Shown: in pieces, positions 28,001 through 40,839 of the stretch
How positions within the stretch are numbered: the stretch's first letter is position 1
Layout of the letters: the number at the start of each line of letters is the position of its first letter
NCBI GenBank assembly: GCA_935421135.1
Contig: OW285189.1
Location: forward strand, 23,562,298-23,626,297
DNA from: Bugulina stolonifera
Lineage: Eukaryota; Bryozoa; Gymnolaemata; Cheilostomatida; Bugulidae
Length of the DNA stretch: 64,000 bases
Reading direction: 5' to 3'
Program-made: the position numbers and the translations under genes
Notes under the pieces: model-generated
What the model was told of the DNA's origin: nothing
What the model saw: the letters and a program-made list of their open reading frames with translations, nothing else
The model's database searches: none

Positions 28001-30200
28001 TAGGTTACAGATACACACCTGAGTAAATACATTCTTGCAGTAGATGCAGGGGTAGAGCTTCCTCTGTTTGCTGTGTTTGTTGAACATATGTAGGTTGAGT
28101 GCTTTGGCTGTAGGAAATGTCGTATCACAGGGTAAACACTTCATCAGTTTAACATCACAGTCATCTCTCTTGGATAGTGAGTCGGCGAGACGTGCTGGAA
28201 CAGTAAAGTGGGTCAAGGTTAACCAACGGATATACAAACTCATTCTTACCGAAACTATGGGTGACTATTAACATGCAATATCTCTCCAAAACATAAGTAG
28301 GTCGGCCTACATGGACAGTATACACTGTCCAGTATAGTACAGTATAGTGTAGTGTGTATAGTGTAGTGTGTATGTGTTGAGCCTACCCACCTTTAGAGCT
28401 GGTGATAGTTCTACTCTTATTCGTGCTAGTTATGGGAATGTCAAGGAAGTCCTCCTCGTCCAGCCAATCACCTGTAGCCGTCGCCTCGGCTTCAGCTTTG
28501 AAACTTGACTTATTGGTTCTCTGACGTAGGTTCATGTTGGGATATCCATCTACAATGTACAGGGACTACAACAGTCAGTACAGTGAGGCTGGAACAGTAC
28601 CGGAGGTAATTATATTACTGGTGCAGTATAAACACATGTAGTATCAGGGTAGGAGCTCGGTAGTGTTACCTTTAGGTTCGACTGTGGTAATAGACTCTGT
28701 CTTGTCTGAAGGATTGGATATTGATGAGGAACGTCCATCGGCCTCTGAGCCTTGGAGTACGGCACATGATACCCCTGTATAGCATAACATAGCGTACTAT
28801 GGTATATTATATCAGAGTGTAGCATGGCATAGCATATAATATCATAGCATAATATGTCATAGTAATAGCATATTATAGCATACTACACTGCAGCATAGCA
28901 CACTCTCATATAGCATACCAGATAGAGTGTGATGTACAAGTGTGTGTGAATTGAATTAGGTAGTATGTAACATTGGTATGGCACAGGATGGTCACTGCTG
29001 TACAAAGTATAGTAATTATAGTGAAAAGAATAAATGGGGCTTTGCTATCCCTGATGAAATATAATACTGAACATGTTTTCATACATGTGCTCGAGAAATA
29101 TTACAAACACGAGAAAGAATGCTACTACCACAAGGTCATAGCAGTAGTATATCAACTTAGAGCATGCAGCACGGCATGAATCTTACCTTCAATAGGTGCT
29201 ACTTTGAGAGCAGCTGATGCTTTGTTCACAATCATATCTAAATCTGCTGGAGTTGTCTTCCTCACAGGTCTAGCTTTCCTATTAGGAGCAATGGAGCGTC
29301 TGGCACTGCTAGTCACCTTGGTTGGACGGCTAGTAAGTTTATCTGTATCTGGATCTGTGGGTTCTACCACTTGTACACCAGTGGAGGGATAGAGCCTCTG
29401 TGCATCACGTGTTACATTCCTGTGTACACCCTGCATTATAGGAAGTAGTAGTAGTATAGGAAGCAGTAGAGTACAGGTACAGTACAGTATCAGTATTACA
29501 TGATAGCTAGTAATAAGTACATTTACAGTAGATGGGATTATGAGTGTCAGTGTGAATAACCAGTCAAACTTATCTGTTTACATTAAAAATCAATAAGCTA
29601 GTGTCCAACACCAGATAACTAGACTGCAACACAGAGTTTCGTCTACATGTAACAACTGGAATAAATAAGATTAGGATGTGACCTTGACATTGTATATATA
29701 CCCTGTATAGGTCTACAGAGTGGATGCAGTATCCTGTACTATACTTACTCTACAGTATACCCTCTTATGAGAAATAAAGTTGGCTAACGATCTGAAGAGA
29801 CTCTTGCACTGTCGGCATTCCAAGATGGCGTCACACTCTGTCTGCAGATAGCTGAGAACCTCGTCGGTGACGGTTGTTCTAGCATTCAATATCTACATAA
29901 TAGTACAACATAATAATTGTCAACAGTTTTATATGAAGGTTTAAATGAAAACTAACTATAACTAAAACCTGTAAAACATTCAAAACACTATAAACTAGAA
30001 AGTATACTTAACCATCTTCTATTCACTAAAACACGCATCACTAACTATAAATCTTCACTAATATACGCCGAAATCATAACCACTCGTTTATATAAAGTGC
30101 AAACGTGTCGAGACTCACTCACCTGGATAACAGTTGGTGTCCCGAGCTCTATCGGTTTGATCAGTGACGAAGTGTCAGATTTATTAGAGGCAGTTGCCAT
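22082..30200 (-). CDS. ZNF800: ZNF800-like zinc finger protein, copy 1
   Basis: Nine coding exons (gene order): 30200-30123, 29892-29749, 29430-29187, 28774-28670, 28549-28391, 28194-28019, 24791-24541, 24352-22884, 22647-22082; 1063 residues. An N-terminal C2HC finger (C52, C55, H68, C73) in ECDAILECRQCKSLFRSLAN closely matches the first finger of vertebrate ZNF800 (DTIFECKLCRSLFRGLPN). Then come C2H2 fingers at C263-H284 and C293-H314 (the second is split by an intron after Q302), C2HC fingers at C388-C408 and C437-C457, and a pair near 747-797. Long S/K/E-rich low-complexity tracts separate them. It is presumably a nuclear DNA-binding regulator. The last acceptor (TTTAG before 22647) and the GTTGGT donor at 22883 are non-ideal but keep the frame. 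It lies in tandem with a paralogue at 33401-40839. Confidence 0.85.
25679..25706. repeat. (GACA)n microsatellite
   Basis: Short GACAGACAGACAGACAGAGAGACAG run in the large zinc finger intron. Confidence 0.85.
26568..26775. repeat. (ATATAATATT)n self-complementary AT tract
   Basis: About 200 bp of alternating TATATAATATTATATAAT, with one interruption (ACTCACATG at 26641). It is highly palindromic and would fold or extrude a cruciform. It sits in intron 6 of the first ZNF800-like gene. Confidence 0.95.
26845..27070. other. GC-rich block of unknown nature in zinc finger intron
   Basis: About 225 bp of much higher GC content than its surroundings, wedged between an AT tract and a minisatellite. 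It contains a CGGCCC/GGGCCG hairpin (12-base loop, about 26897-26920) and other short stems. One plus-strand frame is open for about 67 codons, ending near 27079 (LAQEFSGPLQLQG...), without a good start. I do not recognise it as an rRNA, snRNA or known protein. Confidence 0.5.
27094..27950. repeat. 14-bp minisatellite, about 60 copies
   Basis: Near-perfect array of GTAGTGTAGGTATA in intron 6 of the ZNF800-like gene. Two unit types, with GTGTAGG or GCGTAGG, are interspersed. Four-base shifts (TATAGTGTAGTGTAGG) occur at three or more places. A 350-codon open frame across it on the minus strand is an artefact of the repeat. Confidence 0.97.
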
Positions 30201-30230
30201 ACCTCACAACAGTCTGGTATGCGTCTCCAA

Positions 30231-30245
30231 CACCAAAATGGCTGC
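30231..30245. promoter_or_regulatory. YY1-like motif at zinc finger gene start
   Basis: CACCAAAATGGCTGC lies 31 bp upstream of the ATG of the first ZNF800-like gene. It resembles the AAnATGGC YY1 core often found at TSSs of animal housekeeping promoters. No TATA box is visible. Confidence 0.35.
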
Positions 30246-32344
30246 AAATAAAATTAAATTGCTACAAACTCGATTCAGTCAGTCAAAATCACGCAGCATG
30301 TCGAAATTGTACATCAATTCATATGGCACCTACTTAATCACTCGCACCTTTATGTACTGTATGTATTATTGTGTCTGAATAATTGTTCTAACCATTTACA
30401 CCAAATGTAAGAATTTTGTTTAGAGTAGCACCCAGTGGTCTAATGTCCAAATTCACTGACCAAAATAACAGAAATACATTAGAACCCAACTTGTGTCAAT
30501 ATGATCTAACAAGTCACCAAAGTATAAGTACATGTATCATATACACTATACAGTAGGCCTACATGTGCATTACATAATATTACCATTGTTGCAAAAATAA
30601 ATCTTTCGAGCAAACGGCAGTTTACATGTATGCCAATTAACCTAACATCCCAGAGCAGATTGAATAGTAACCTATGATAATCACAACCTATGTGACCATC
30701 TTGTAAGGTGGCTGTCCCATTCTCTAAGAGTGACTTAACTTCAATTACTGTAGTGTCAAATCGAAGATTTCCATAAATTTTATCACTAAAATGTAGGTCT
30801 AACTTATCAAGCATGAGCCATCTGATCATACTACGAATTCAAATGAAGAAAGATTAAAAACCCATGAAATGTGTCAGTCATCTCCATACTCAATTTTATA
30901 TTGACAACACCTTGTGTGGTAAAGGAGCCAAAACTGCCACATAACTATTATTTTGAGCATCAGCTCGGAGCAGAAGGTAGAAAAAACGATAGCGCATTTA
31001 GAGATGTTATTATTCTAAGGTTGGCTCGTGTTGAGAGCTTACCAAGAGAAAGAATTCAGCCGACAAACTTGCCCTTAACGTGTATAACATATTGTCAACT
31101 TATACAGCAACAAATTGGCTCCGCCTATGCATTAGCTTAACAGGCTATCCGGACGATAACAAAACACCTTAAACTAATTCGGTTAACGTGTAATTGCATA
31201 ACAAAATGCAATCACGAAAAGGCATTATAACTATTGTGTCAAACTACTGCTAACATGATTGTAAAAAACAACAGTATGTACACTCTAACGACGTGAGAGT
31301 CATTCAGGACCAGGTTGAGGGTAGTGTTGGCTGTAGCTACACGTCTGTAATACAATTTCACGTAGGCTAGCCATAGGGTTTTGTTTGTGGTTGGGCAGGT
31401 GACACCATATATTATTAGATAAAGGAGAAGACAACTGCTCCTTCTGGAATTTCGATGGTGTAGTAGTCATAAAAGGGTGATTGACATGATTATTAATCAA
31501 CACGATCAGCAGAGCAGAGTAGGCCTATGGCAACTTCTGCACACTGATTAAATTAGCATAATATTATATAAGAACCATTAACAGAAAGAGCAAATAAACC
31601 CATCTGGGAGAAAGATTAGGTAGCCTATTGCTATTATAGATTTCTAAGAAGAAACCAGTTTTGAGTTGAATTCTTCATCTACAGAATTTTTCATAACCTC
31701 AAATCTCCATCTGCCACAAGACAACTAATACTGTTGTGTGCCGTTAGTGTTTTATCGTTTGATTCAATATTACTATTCTAATCATCAGATATATTATATT
31801 TACTTTCTTATAACAATAATTCTTCATCATTCATCGGAATTATTTATATATAATATCGATTAATAAAATATGGATATTCATATGATAACATAATAATAAT
31901 GATTATCCTTATGATACTCAATAGAATATATCGTCTCTATGATCTGTTGCGGTGTAACTGATTGATCAAAATATTATTTTAACGAGTAGCAGAAAACATT
32001 GAAGTCCAGGAGAGCCAATAGATAATGCGAATAAACAGAAACTGACTTGAGCTAGTTGTTAGCCAAGTGAGTAGTCTTGGAGCGAATTGAGAAAAATCGT
32101 ATATTGAAGGTTGACAATATACTGAGTTTTTTAGTGGCCCTACACGCATAATTTAGCATACCAAAGTCTGGGAGCTTTGTTGACCGTTTCTAATCTTATT
32201 CCTGCCAACAACGTGTAGAGTGACAGGAGCTTGAGGGAGTTTCTATTGTTGCGTTTGGGCGCAATCGCAAAAATCCGTGTCTTCTTGGTAGGCCAACACT
32301 TTCTCGCAATGTATTATGGGATACATTTATATCCGTAACTCATT

Positions 32345-32415
32345 GGGGAGTTGTCATCCCTGTGGTAGTAATTATCACAGGTCATTACTACCACAGGGAG
32401 AAGAGCACAACTCCT
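32345..32415. repeat. Short foldback element
   Basis: CCCTGTGGTAGTAAT (32358-32372) and its perfect reverse complement (32384-32398), flanked by outer arms GGGGAGTTGTC (32345-32355) and GCACAACTCCT (32405-32415). About 70 bp with nested arms; the outer arms belong to a motif dispersed through the window. Confidence 0.8.
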
Positions 32416-32865
32416 ATAATTGCATAACCAGGATGTACATGTACATTACAATGTGTACATGACTATGGTCTTGTCTGGATCTTTGTTTGCTGCACCAGAT
32501 GTACGACTACCGTTAGTTAATACCAACCAGTTTATTTACAAGCAAAATTTCCACCTCACAATAAAGCTTCATGATATTCTTATCAAGTTATGCAATACTT
32601 ATTATATAGTAGATACTGTAAAGTAATTTTATACGGTTCATTTTTGAAATGTTAATTATATATTTGTATAATCTAATGGTGTCAAAAATTACATGTATAT
32701 GATATGAATTTAGAAATTAGTGATAGTACAGTATATACAGAGTATGCAGAAGAAATAAAAAATAATACAACACAACAGAAGAAGTAAACATTGTTCGAGT
32801 TCAGTTGTACCAGCCAATGCATTACATTGCTGACTATATGATATTTTTCTTAGCAGTTTATTTTT

Positions 32866-33030
32866 GAGCAGCTAGTGAATTGGTTTCACAACTGTCAAAA
32901 CAACCCTTCACAGACAGGGATTTGAGCCACTGCAATAGACTATCAAGTGCCATAGAGCCTTGGGTTCAAACCCCAGTCAGAGACGGGCTATTTTAACACT
33001 TGTGGGACCAAGTCCTGGGCTGCTCAGAAA
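32866..33030 (+). mobile_element. tRNA-derived SINE, copy 4
   Basis: A-box-like GAGCAGCTAGTGAATTGGTT (32866-32885) and B box TGGGTTCAAACCCC (32961-32974), then AGTCAGAGACGGGCTATTTT and AACACTTGTG, shared with copy 2. This is the longest body among the copies. Confidence 0.72.
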
Positions 33031-33400
33031 AATATTGCGTACCAAAAGTATGGCCAAAACCCTTTAACACTACCAATTATATTTTAGTGCACCAGCAGGC
33101 CTTTAGCATATCAGTAACAATATATTAATATTAATATATTAGTATAACTATGTACATGTATAAATAATAGGTCAGCATGCAATACATCCAAAATCTGCAC
33201 TATTTATGGCCTATGCAAAATCAATAACCATAGTAGGCTATTATAAAAATGGTAATATAACATCAGGTGCCAATACTATAATCAGCTAACCCATATATCC
33301 CAGTATCTTACCCACCATAATATATTTACAGATGTACATGTACATTTGTATGTAGTATATGTACTAGTGTTTGTGTTTACAAGTGGATTAGGCCCAGAGT

Positions 33401-36400
33401 CTATGATACATTGTATATATTCTGTCCATCTGCGAGCTGACTGATTTCCACAACTTCCATTCCCTGAGGGGCCTCTATCCTCTCCATCCCTCCTGAAGGA
33501 GTCTTCATCTGTAACAATAGAGTAGCATAACGTTTTACAGGTACAGGTAATAACAAACAGTATATATATACGTTACTAGCACAGCAACAAATGGATAGTC
33601 AATGATACACAAATATCTACAATTTAGAAGTCGGTCACTAACCTCTGGACCAGATGAAAAATAATAAAGTAAATCTGACAAACCCAGAAGCAAACAAGAA
33701 CAGTTAAACAAAAATTTATATGACTTAGACATCAAGAATAACGAGTGAGAACAACTCCAAACAAACTGGTCATTAACTGGGTGAACTATGTACAGGCACA
33801 GGTCGACAACCACACAAAGTATTCCAGCAACTCACCAAGTAAATGATGTTTCCCCCTGAAGCCTTCAGCTGCTCCAGCTGATCCTCTGTTATAGTGAGAG
33901 TCTGCATAGGGTCAACATGGCCGCCAGCAGAGTCTGTCTGTACATGTATCTCGGTGGTATGCTCGGTGGGCATTGTGTGGCCCTGGGGACTCTCTGCTTT
34001 GTTAGCTTCACTAGTTGATATCATAGCCAGCGTGTCCAGTCCACTAGTACCTTCCATTATACCAGTGTTCTCAGTGTATGAGGTAGGGGTCTTGATCACC
34101 TGTCCCAACAAGTAATGTTAGCACCATATGAAGCTTATGCTACTTATTACTGATTTATCATAAACATGCACGTTATACAGGTAGTATTGCTAATACATAG
34201 TTATACTGTAGAATTGACATAAACTCTAATGTCACACAACATCATGTACTTTCTGCTATATTATGCCATGTTTGTCACACAGAAGGAATCATTAAGCTAC
34301 AGGACATACAGAAACTATAAGCGTCAGTAGTCACCTTTCCATGACCTATAACTGACCTTGAAATACAATTCATTATCTTCCACGATCTCGCCTTCGGTTG
34401 CCAAAGTAGAAAAATCTGCCGGGTCCTCTATTAGCTCTGTAGTTTGCTGTGTACCAGTGGGCTGTTCCACAACCATGTGAGACATGGCGGGTCGTATCGT
34501 ACCCTGATCCACAATAAGCTGCTGGACCTGAGGCTGGGATGAGGAAGTCTGAGGTACATTTATATGGTAGACTTGGGTAGGCGGAGCTGACTGGGCCACA
34601 GTGACAGTGGGCAGACAGGAAGGAGTGTGCTTATCCAGAGCACTTTGATTCACAAATATCTTCTGACATGTGGGACAGGCTGTTAGGGACATCTAGGGTA
34701 GAGAAAGAATATAAGAACAAACTACACTATCCTTAGTGTTCGAAATAACAAAGATGATAATCAAATCGAGACAGAGTATATCAATAAGTCGTCATGCCTG
34801 TTACACGCTGTACTAAACTAGGTAGGCCTACACTGTGCACTTGTCATAATAACATTGTGATTATATGTTCGATATTCGCTCCAAGCATGAAAGCAGTAAT
34901 GCTCGATGAGTTATCAAGAAGAACTGGTAACAAACAAACAAACGACTCACCAGATGAGTTCTCTCTTTCGTAGAGTAAGGTGAGGTGACAGTGGCTGAAG
35001 CAGATGTGCTCTGTGACTCTGAGGCTAAAGGTTTCACTATGCGGTGAGTGTCTACAGTTGTGCGGTGAGGTGCAATATTTATGGGAGTAGATATAGACTT
35101 GGTGGATACAGTAACTGTCTGGTTCTGTACTTGGGTTGCCTCTGGTTTGTTCATTACTAGTCTGCCAAACCTGCAACAGAGTCCACCGGGCTACATAGCC
35201 CGAGACAAGCTCCTCCCACTAGTTAAATGCATAAATTAACTCTGTTGCCTGTATGCATACAGAACGGATATTTGTACTACACATAACCTCTTGGGTACTG
35301 CTTCCGAGATTCTAACAGTGAACTATACAGTTGGTACTCTCATTACCCTTATACAAGTACACCATACAATGCTTGGGAGGCTTACTCTTCAACAGAGAGT
35401 TGTAGTAATTAGAGATACAAACTTAATTATTAGACAGTGACAGACAGACAGTGTGTGAGTTGACACAGACTCATCATGTACACCCAACAAGGTCCGACAC
35501 TAAACAGTATAGCATGTGATAACTAGAGAGTACACACCTACTGTACTGTATCATCAGCTACCAACCTGTCAATGTTAAAGCCTTTGATCACAAGGTTACC
35601 ACTTGGGTCGGAAGCAAACTTAGTCTCCATGGAGGCAGCACGAGATGCGAGTAGCTCCTTCTCTCTCTCCACAGCCTTCACTCTCTCAGCTACAGCCACT
35701 TCCTGTACTTTACTCGAGAGTTTAGGCCGTAGCTTGGTTATAGACTTCTGGGAGAACGAGTGAACATCCTTTAAGTGACGCAGCATCTCTCGAGACTAAA
35801 CAGAATAGTGATAACATAGAATATCGGTGCATGTACAGCATAGTTTCCAGAATAGTGATAACATAGAATATAGGTGCATGTACAGCATAGTTTCCAGAAT
35901 AGTGATAACATAGAATATAGGTGCATGTACAGCATAGTTTCCAGAATAGTGATAACATAGAATATAGGTGCATGTACAGCATAGTTTCCAGATATGGTGA
36001 TTTCAGCATAATATTACAGAACATACTAATTCGTTGAAAACAATTTACAGGCATCTCTTGATAACACAGTAGAGCAGAACAAAGTTATACCTGCGGCGTA
36101 TCCAACAACATACACAGGAAGAATTACTATAATATACGACTCACTTCTACACGCAATAAGTTAGACTAACCGTGTTGATGGATGCCTGACAGAGGGTGCA
36201 AGTCATCAGCATATTGGACGATTTATTTTTAGTGGGCCGACCAGGTGGTCGTCCAATCATGCGTAGTTTCCTACCAAACTTAGACAGCATCTCTCTATCT
36301 GGCACACTGCAGTAACGGGTGGGTGTGCTAGGTGGAATACGTCTCCTCATATTACGCAGGAACGGGTCGTTCTCCTCCGTTAGTTTCTCACTGTTATAGT

Positions 36401-39400
36401 CTAAAATTATTGAATGCACACATGCTACAGTGGTTATAACAGACACGGGTGCCTCTGAAACATTTACAATGCTCTAGAAACAAATATAAAAAAAAGAGGA
36501 ATTACCAGTACACTTCCTGTTTGCAAATTCATATAGCAGCAGGGGATGATATACAATGACACAGGCAAATGGGCAATAATGTGATGTGTTTGGTGGTTGA
36601 TAAATACTTATACTACAATATACACACCTAGGACCTACAACAGTAGCTGCTTATAATACAATGCACACCCGGGTCTATAGTTGCTACAATACACACCCAG
36701 GGTCTACAGTAGCTACTTATAATACAATGCACACCCGGGTCTATAGTTGCTACAATACACACCTAGGGCTTTTAGTTGCCTCACAAATGCCTGGTTTCTC
36801 ACAAAGGCTCTCATCTTTGCTACATAGTCCTCACTCTTGCCATGGGTCTTATTCAGGTGACGGGAGAGGTTCTTTTGCTGAAATAGTATCCTTATTATGC
36901 AAATGGTGAACATCCTTAGCAAGTACGTGTGTAGTACATACATCAACAGTAGAGTATCCAATTACAATATATTGTAGCAGGCCAAATATCCGTATGCCCA
37001 TTTGAGTGCAAGTGCAATTTCGGAGTCGTTTTCACTACTTAAGGAAGCAGACAACTCTCTGCAATGGGTCATATAACCAAAGAGCAACATTCTTGTCTAA
37101 ACATCAGCTATGTAGATCGACAGCTAACAGAACCTCACAATTATAGTGATTAGCTAAGAACTTTCATCCAATCAGCATCGAGTGGCATAGACTTCTTACC
37201 TGACTGTATATATTCCTGCAGTATATACACGGGTAGAAAACCTTCTTGTCAGCATGCTGATAACTCATGTGATTGGTGAGAGTCTTGACACACGAGTAGA
37301 GGGTGTTACACCTGAAACATCTCCTTGTCTGCCAGTCACAATCAGTCCTGGTCTTTATGTCCACGCAAGCTAGTCTACCCCGCTGTCTAGGACCCAATGT
37401 GTAGTAGTCATCGTCTCTCAGGTAGTCATAAAGGTCAGGGTCGTGTTCAAACTCCATGGACTCATCAACTGAAATATTCAAGTTAGTGAAACAACTATAA
37501 TGCTATGTGAATTACTATATTAGTACTATAGATAATAAAGCACATATATTTATAGGTAACTTACGTTCTTCCTCTTCATCCTCGAGACCTTGCTTCACAT
37601 CTGTAGAAAAAAGAATGGCGGTTGTAGTTGATGTTGGGTATAACTACATGTATATATAGTTACTAACATGAAGCAGTAAGCCAAAACAATAACTATGCCA
37701 TTCAGCTGGTCGGTTATGAACAGTATAGCTAGACACACAACGTTAAAAACAATGAAAAAGACGTAGTCTATGTGTAACACTTACCTGATTCTGTTTTCTC
37801 CAATTCATCAAACGAGATAATACCTGAAACAAAAGTGGAGTGATGCAAATGACGAAAAACAGTCATACATAATAGCTCTTTGACATGAATGCTAAGAATG
37901 GAGGCCACAAAAGATGATACATACTCATACATGTAGGTAACAAATTCGTACACACCTTGAGAGGAAGTGTCCATATGGCGTGGATTACTGCTAACTTCAC
38001 CACCAGAAACATCTGTCTCCCAAATGTTAAATCCTGCACTATCAGCCTGTCTGTCTGTGGTGAGTACTACTTCTCCTTTATGGCTTGTATCATTTCCACC
38101 CGCTAATAGTTCAGGCTGCTTGTTCATTTCTGTCTGTTCCTTATTTAACTCACCTGCTGTGCTACCTTGTTCGGGTTCAGATGATTTAGCGATATCACTA
38201 GGTTTATGAACAGCCGTAGGGTGAACCACTCGCCTTAATAACAACTTCAACGAAACATCGTCTTTTGAAGCGGCCAGAACTGTTTGTTTTGGCCCAACAA
38301 TGGTGCCATCAGCCATTAAGGTATGAACATCAACTGGGGGAGAAGGTAAGGGTGCCATTAGATTCAAAGTCTTGACGTTTTTGAGCTGCTCAAAGGTGAG
38401 TCCTAGCCGAGGCTGAGACACAACTTTGCTCGTATTCTCTACCACGTCCACAAGCTGGTAGGGTGTCAGCTCACCAGAGACACTTGCCACAGGTTTCGGA
38501 GCTGGAGCTACTATTCTTTGCTTTGGATTTTCAATGACCTTAACATCAACAGGGAGTTCAGGATCACTTTCCTCTTCATACTGCACACGGATATTCACAA
38601 TATCATCTATGTTGTAATCTACTTCCTGGTCAGCGAGATCAGTTGATTTAGGTTTGCTGCCGACATTTAGCATCCTGGAGCTACGTAGTTGTTCGTGAGT
38701 TGAAAGATCAGATATTCGCACCACCTACACATGGATAATTCTACAGTCTACATACACATGTACCTCCACAATGTTGCTATGATGAAACATGTAGCCTATA
38801 TAACAACAGGGATAATATTATAGTATTCCGCTATAGCACTAACAATTAATAATATTGTAAGAATCAAACCTCATCTGGCAACGTAGGAGCCTTTATCCTG
38901 TCAGTAATATCAATGTCCTCAGTGCTGGTAGGGGGTGGTGAGCAAACAATGAAAGCATCAGAGTGGCTGACAGCAGCAGCATTCTCCGACCACAAATCCT
39001 CACCAAAATCAGGCCCAGTCAGCATAGGTCGAGATCTTGATTGGGCAATAGGGGTAGACTGAGACCCACCCAAACTTTTGCTACGCCGTGATGAATAAAA
39101 TTTTGTAACAGGTTTGCTTAACATTTCTGCAGGTGCCAAGGTTATGTCATCTTTACGCCGCTCATCTGTCACCACACGCTCTTCAATTTGCTCTAATGAG
39201 TAAAACAGATTTAATAGGCTAACATCGGCTGCATTGACATGGAGCATCATTCCAACCAAATTTCCCATCTAAAGTTGTTCATTATATTTCTACCAAAGCA
39301 TGCCGACTGTCAAAATAATTAACATGAAGGTGGGCAAGTTATAATATGAATACACCTACATGTACTTGATGTGGTCTAACAAATATTTCTAATCGATAAA

Positions 39401-40839
39401 GTGTAAAATAATGCTTTACCTGCTGTAGGAGACATGACAGGAATTTGGGCTAACAGTTCAGTAACTGTAGCATCACTGTTTGCTGTGTTTGAGACTGAAG
39501 GCTTGGCTGCTGCACTTTGAACCTGATAAAACGCACAGCATGATTGACACGTATAATGATAGGACCTGCTAGAATTGAAAAACATAAGACATCTGTGTTA
39601 ATACTGTCACATGTGGTAGAGATTATGCGATAAGACTGTGACAAGGATGGAATACCTTGCACTTGTTCTTCTTGTGAGAGATGAACTTCTCGAGGGAGAG
39701 AAAGACAGTGTCACATGATTTACACCTAACAACCATGTCGCATTCCTCTGACAGATCGTACTCATCGTAGTTAAGGTCAGCAGATTTCTCTACTGCTTCT
39801 GTCCCAGACTGTTGGCACAAAACATTTAACTTTGTATTTTTACTATTTGGTTCATGGCAATATTAATTCAGTTAGAAGTATTACAATGAGCGATACAGCT
39901 GCTAATGAAATATGAATGTTGACGATGGTGCATGTGGAACATGGAATCACATTTTCCTACTGTGAGCAGCATAAAATTTGATATATATATGTAAACCACA
40001 GAACAGTAATAGTCGTAGTAGTAGCTATTAAAAAAAACAGTTAAAGGGGTTATGCCACGTGTTTTCAGGTAGCATTAAGACGCACTCAGCTATCTAGTGG
40101 CACAATATATTGAGTGCCTAGGTATTTACTATTCTAGTACTGTTAGTTATACTACGCTTGCGGCTTCCGGGCTATATTTAGAACAACTAGACCACAACGC
40201 AATGTATAGGCATGTAGAATAACGCAACGATAGCCGCTGTATACAGTGTGACCAGATGAAACACCGGACCTACCAATAAAGGCAGCTAATTATTGCCAGC
40301 AAAAGTAAAGCCCAGAAAAATTCAAAAACTTGCACAAGTTATCCTACTGCTATATTAGTAAATCCTGTAAAATCATTTGTTCACTACTGTACTCTCTCTA
40401 TGCAAACAGCTTGAATTCAACAATTTTCTCTATATGACATAAAGCACGCAGTTGCGTCTTCATAACAAAGTTGCGTTTGAATCAGCATCCACCAGTGCTA
40501 GTGAGTCAAGCATGGGCAAGAGAACACAACTCTGCTTATAGTAGCACAAATGCAATAAACCTAAGTAAGAGATGCTGCTTTGAACATAGACATAAACCAC
40601 ATGTCATAACCCCTTTAATGTAATCCAATAGCTTGCCCTGTACATGTAGGCTTACATGTGGTTATATTATAGTACTGAAGACGTACTCAACAGACCTGAT
40701 TTAGCGCCGTTATAGTGTTTTCTGCAACACTCTTAGTCGGAGAAGTTTGGAAAGGTGAACCCTCTGCATTATCATCAGTTTTTGGTAGTTTGGCTGCATT
40801 AGAGGCCCTTGTTGGGGCATTCCGCTTATACTTGCCCAT
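33401..40839 (-). CDS. ZNF800-like zinc finger protein, copy 2
   Basis: Fifteen coding exons (gene order): 40839-40696, 39808-39656, 39522-39420, 39192-38870, 38724-37956, 37823-37785, 37600-37565, 37468-37200, 36877-36763, 36454-36171, 35795-35566, 35170-34951, 34692-34357, 34099-33836, 33508-33401; 1130 residues, frame kept throughout. An N-terminal C2HC finger (C77, C80, H93, C98) in ECDMVVRCKSCDTVFLSLEK corresponds to the first ZNF800 finger. C2H2 fingers are at C573-H594 and C603-H624 (split after Q612 at the same place as in the neighbour), C736-H757 and C901-C921. GRPPGRPTK (718-726) looks like an AT-hook. The start is the ATG at 40839, in good context and just after an AG, so a 5' UTR intron is likely. 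Two donors (GTCTGT after exon 1, GTTTGA after exon 4) are weak. A TIR element sits in intron 1. Confidence 0.83.
35803..35995. repeat. 47-bp tandem repeat, four copies
   Basis: Unit contains AGTGATAACATAGAATATAG and GTGCATGTACAGCATAGTTT. It begins within 10 bp of the 3' splice site of exon 11 in the second ZNF800-like gene, on the intron side. Confidence 0.92.
36618..36770. repeat. Tandem repeat overlapping a 5' splice site
   Basis: Two to three imperfect copies of a unit of about 68-71 bp containing CTACAATACACACC and TATAATACAATGCACACCCG. The exon 9 donor (CCTAG/GTGTGT, minus strand, at 36762) lies in the last copy; similar CCTAGG/CCCAGG sites recur in the others. Confidence 0.85.
40041..40618. 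mobile_element. TIR element (MITE-like) in zinc finger intron 1
   Basis: 578 bp bounded by TTAAAGGGGTTATGCCACGT and its near reverse complement (ACATGTCATAACCCCTTTAA). The arms match over about 18 of 20 bases, with TTAA at both ends. No transposase frame inside. The TTAA ends fit piggyBac-type or TA-type targets; the superfamily is not determined. Confidence 0.78.

Larger units (their letters stand above)
30201..33400. other. Intergenic between the two ZNF800-like genes
   Basis: About 3.2 kb. A 107-codon minus-strand frame (30829-30506, start MIRWLMLDKLDLHFSDKIYG) has protein-like composition but no recognisable family or splice support; I leave it uncalled. The stretch also contains a hairpin element (32345-32415) and a SINE (32866-33030). 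Confidence 0.5.

Noticed and set aside
27076..28128. 350-codon minus-strand frame of YTTIPTLL repeats
   Set aside because: Artefact of a 14-bp minisatellite inside an intron of the ZNF800-like gene.
30506..30829. 107-codon minus-strand frame (MIRWLMLDKLDL...)
   Set aside because: Protein-like in places, but no family, promoter or splice support seen; left uncalled pending transcript evidence.
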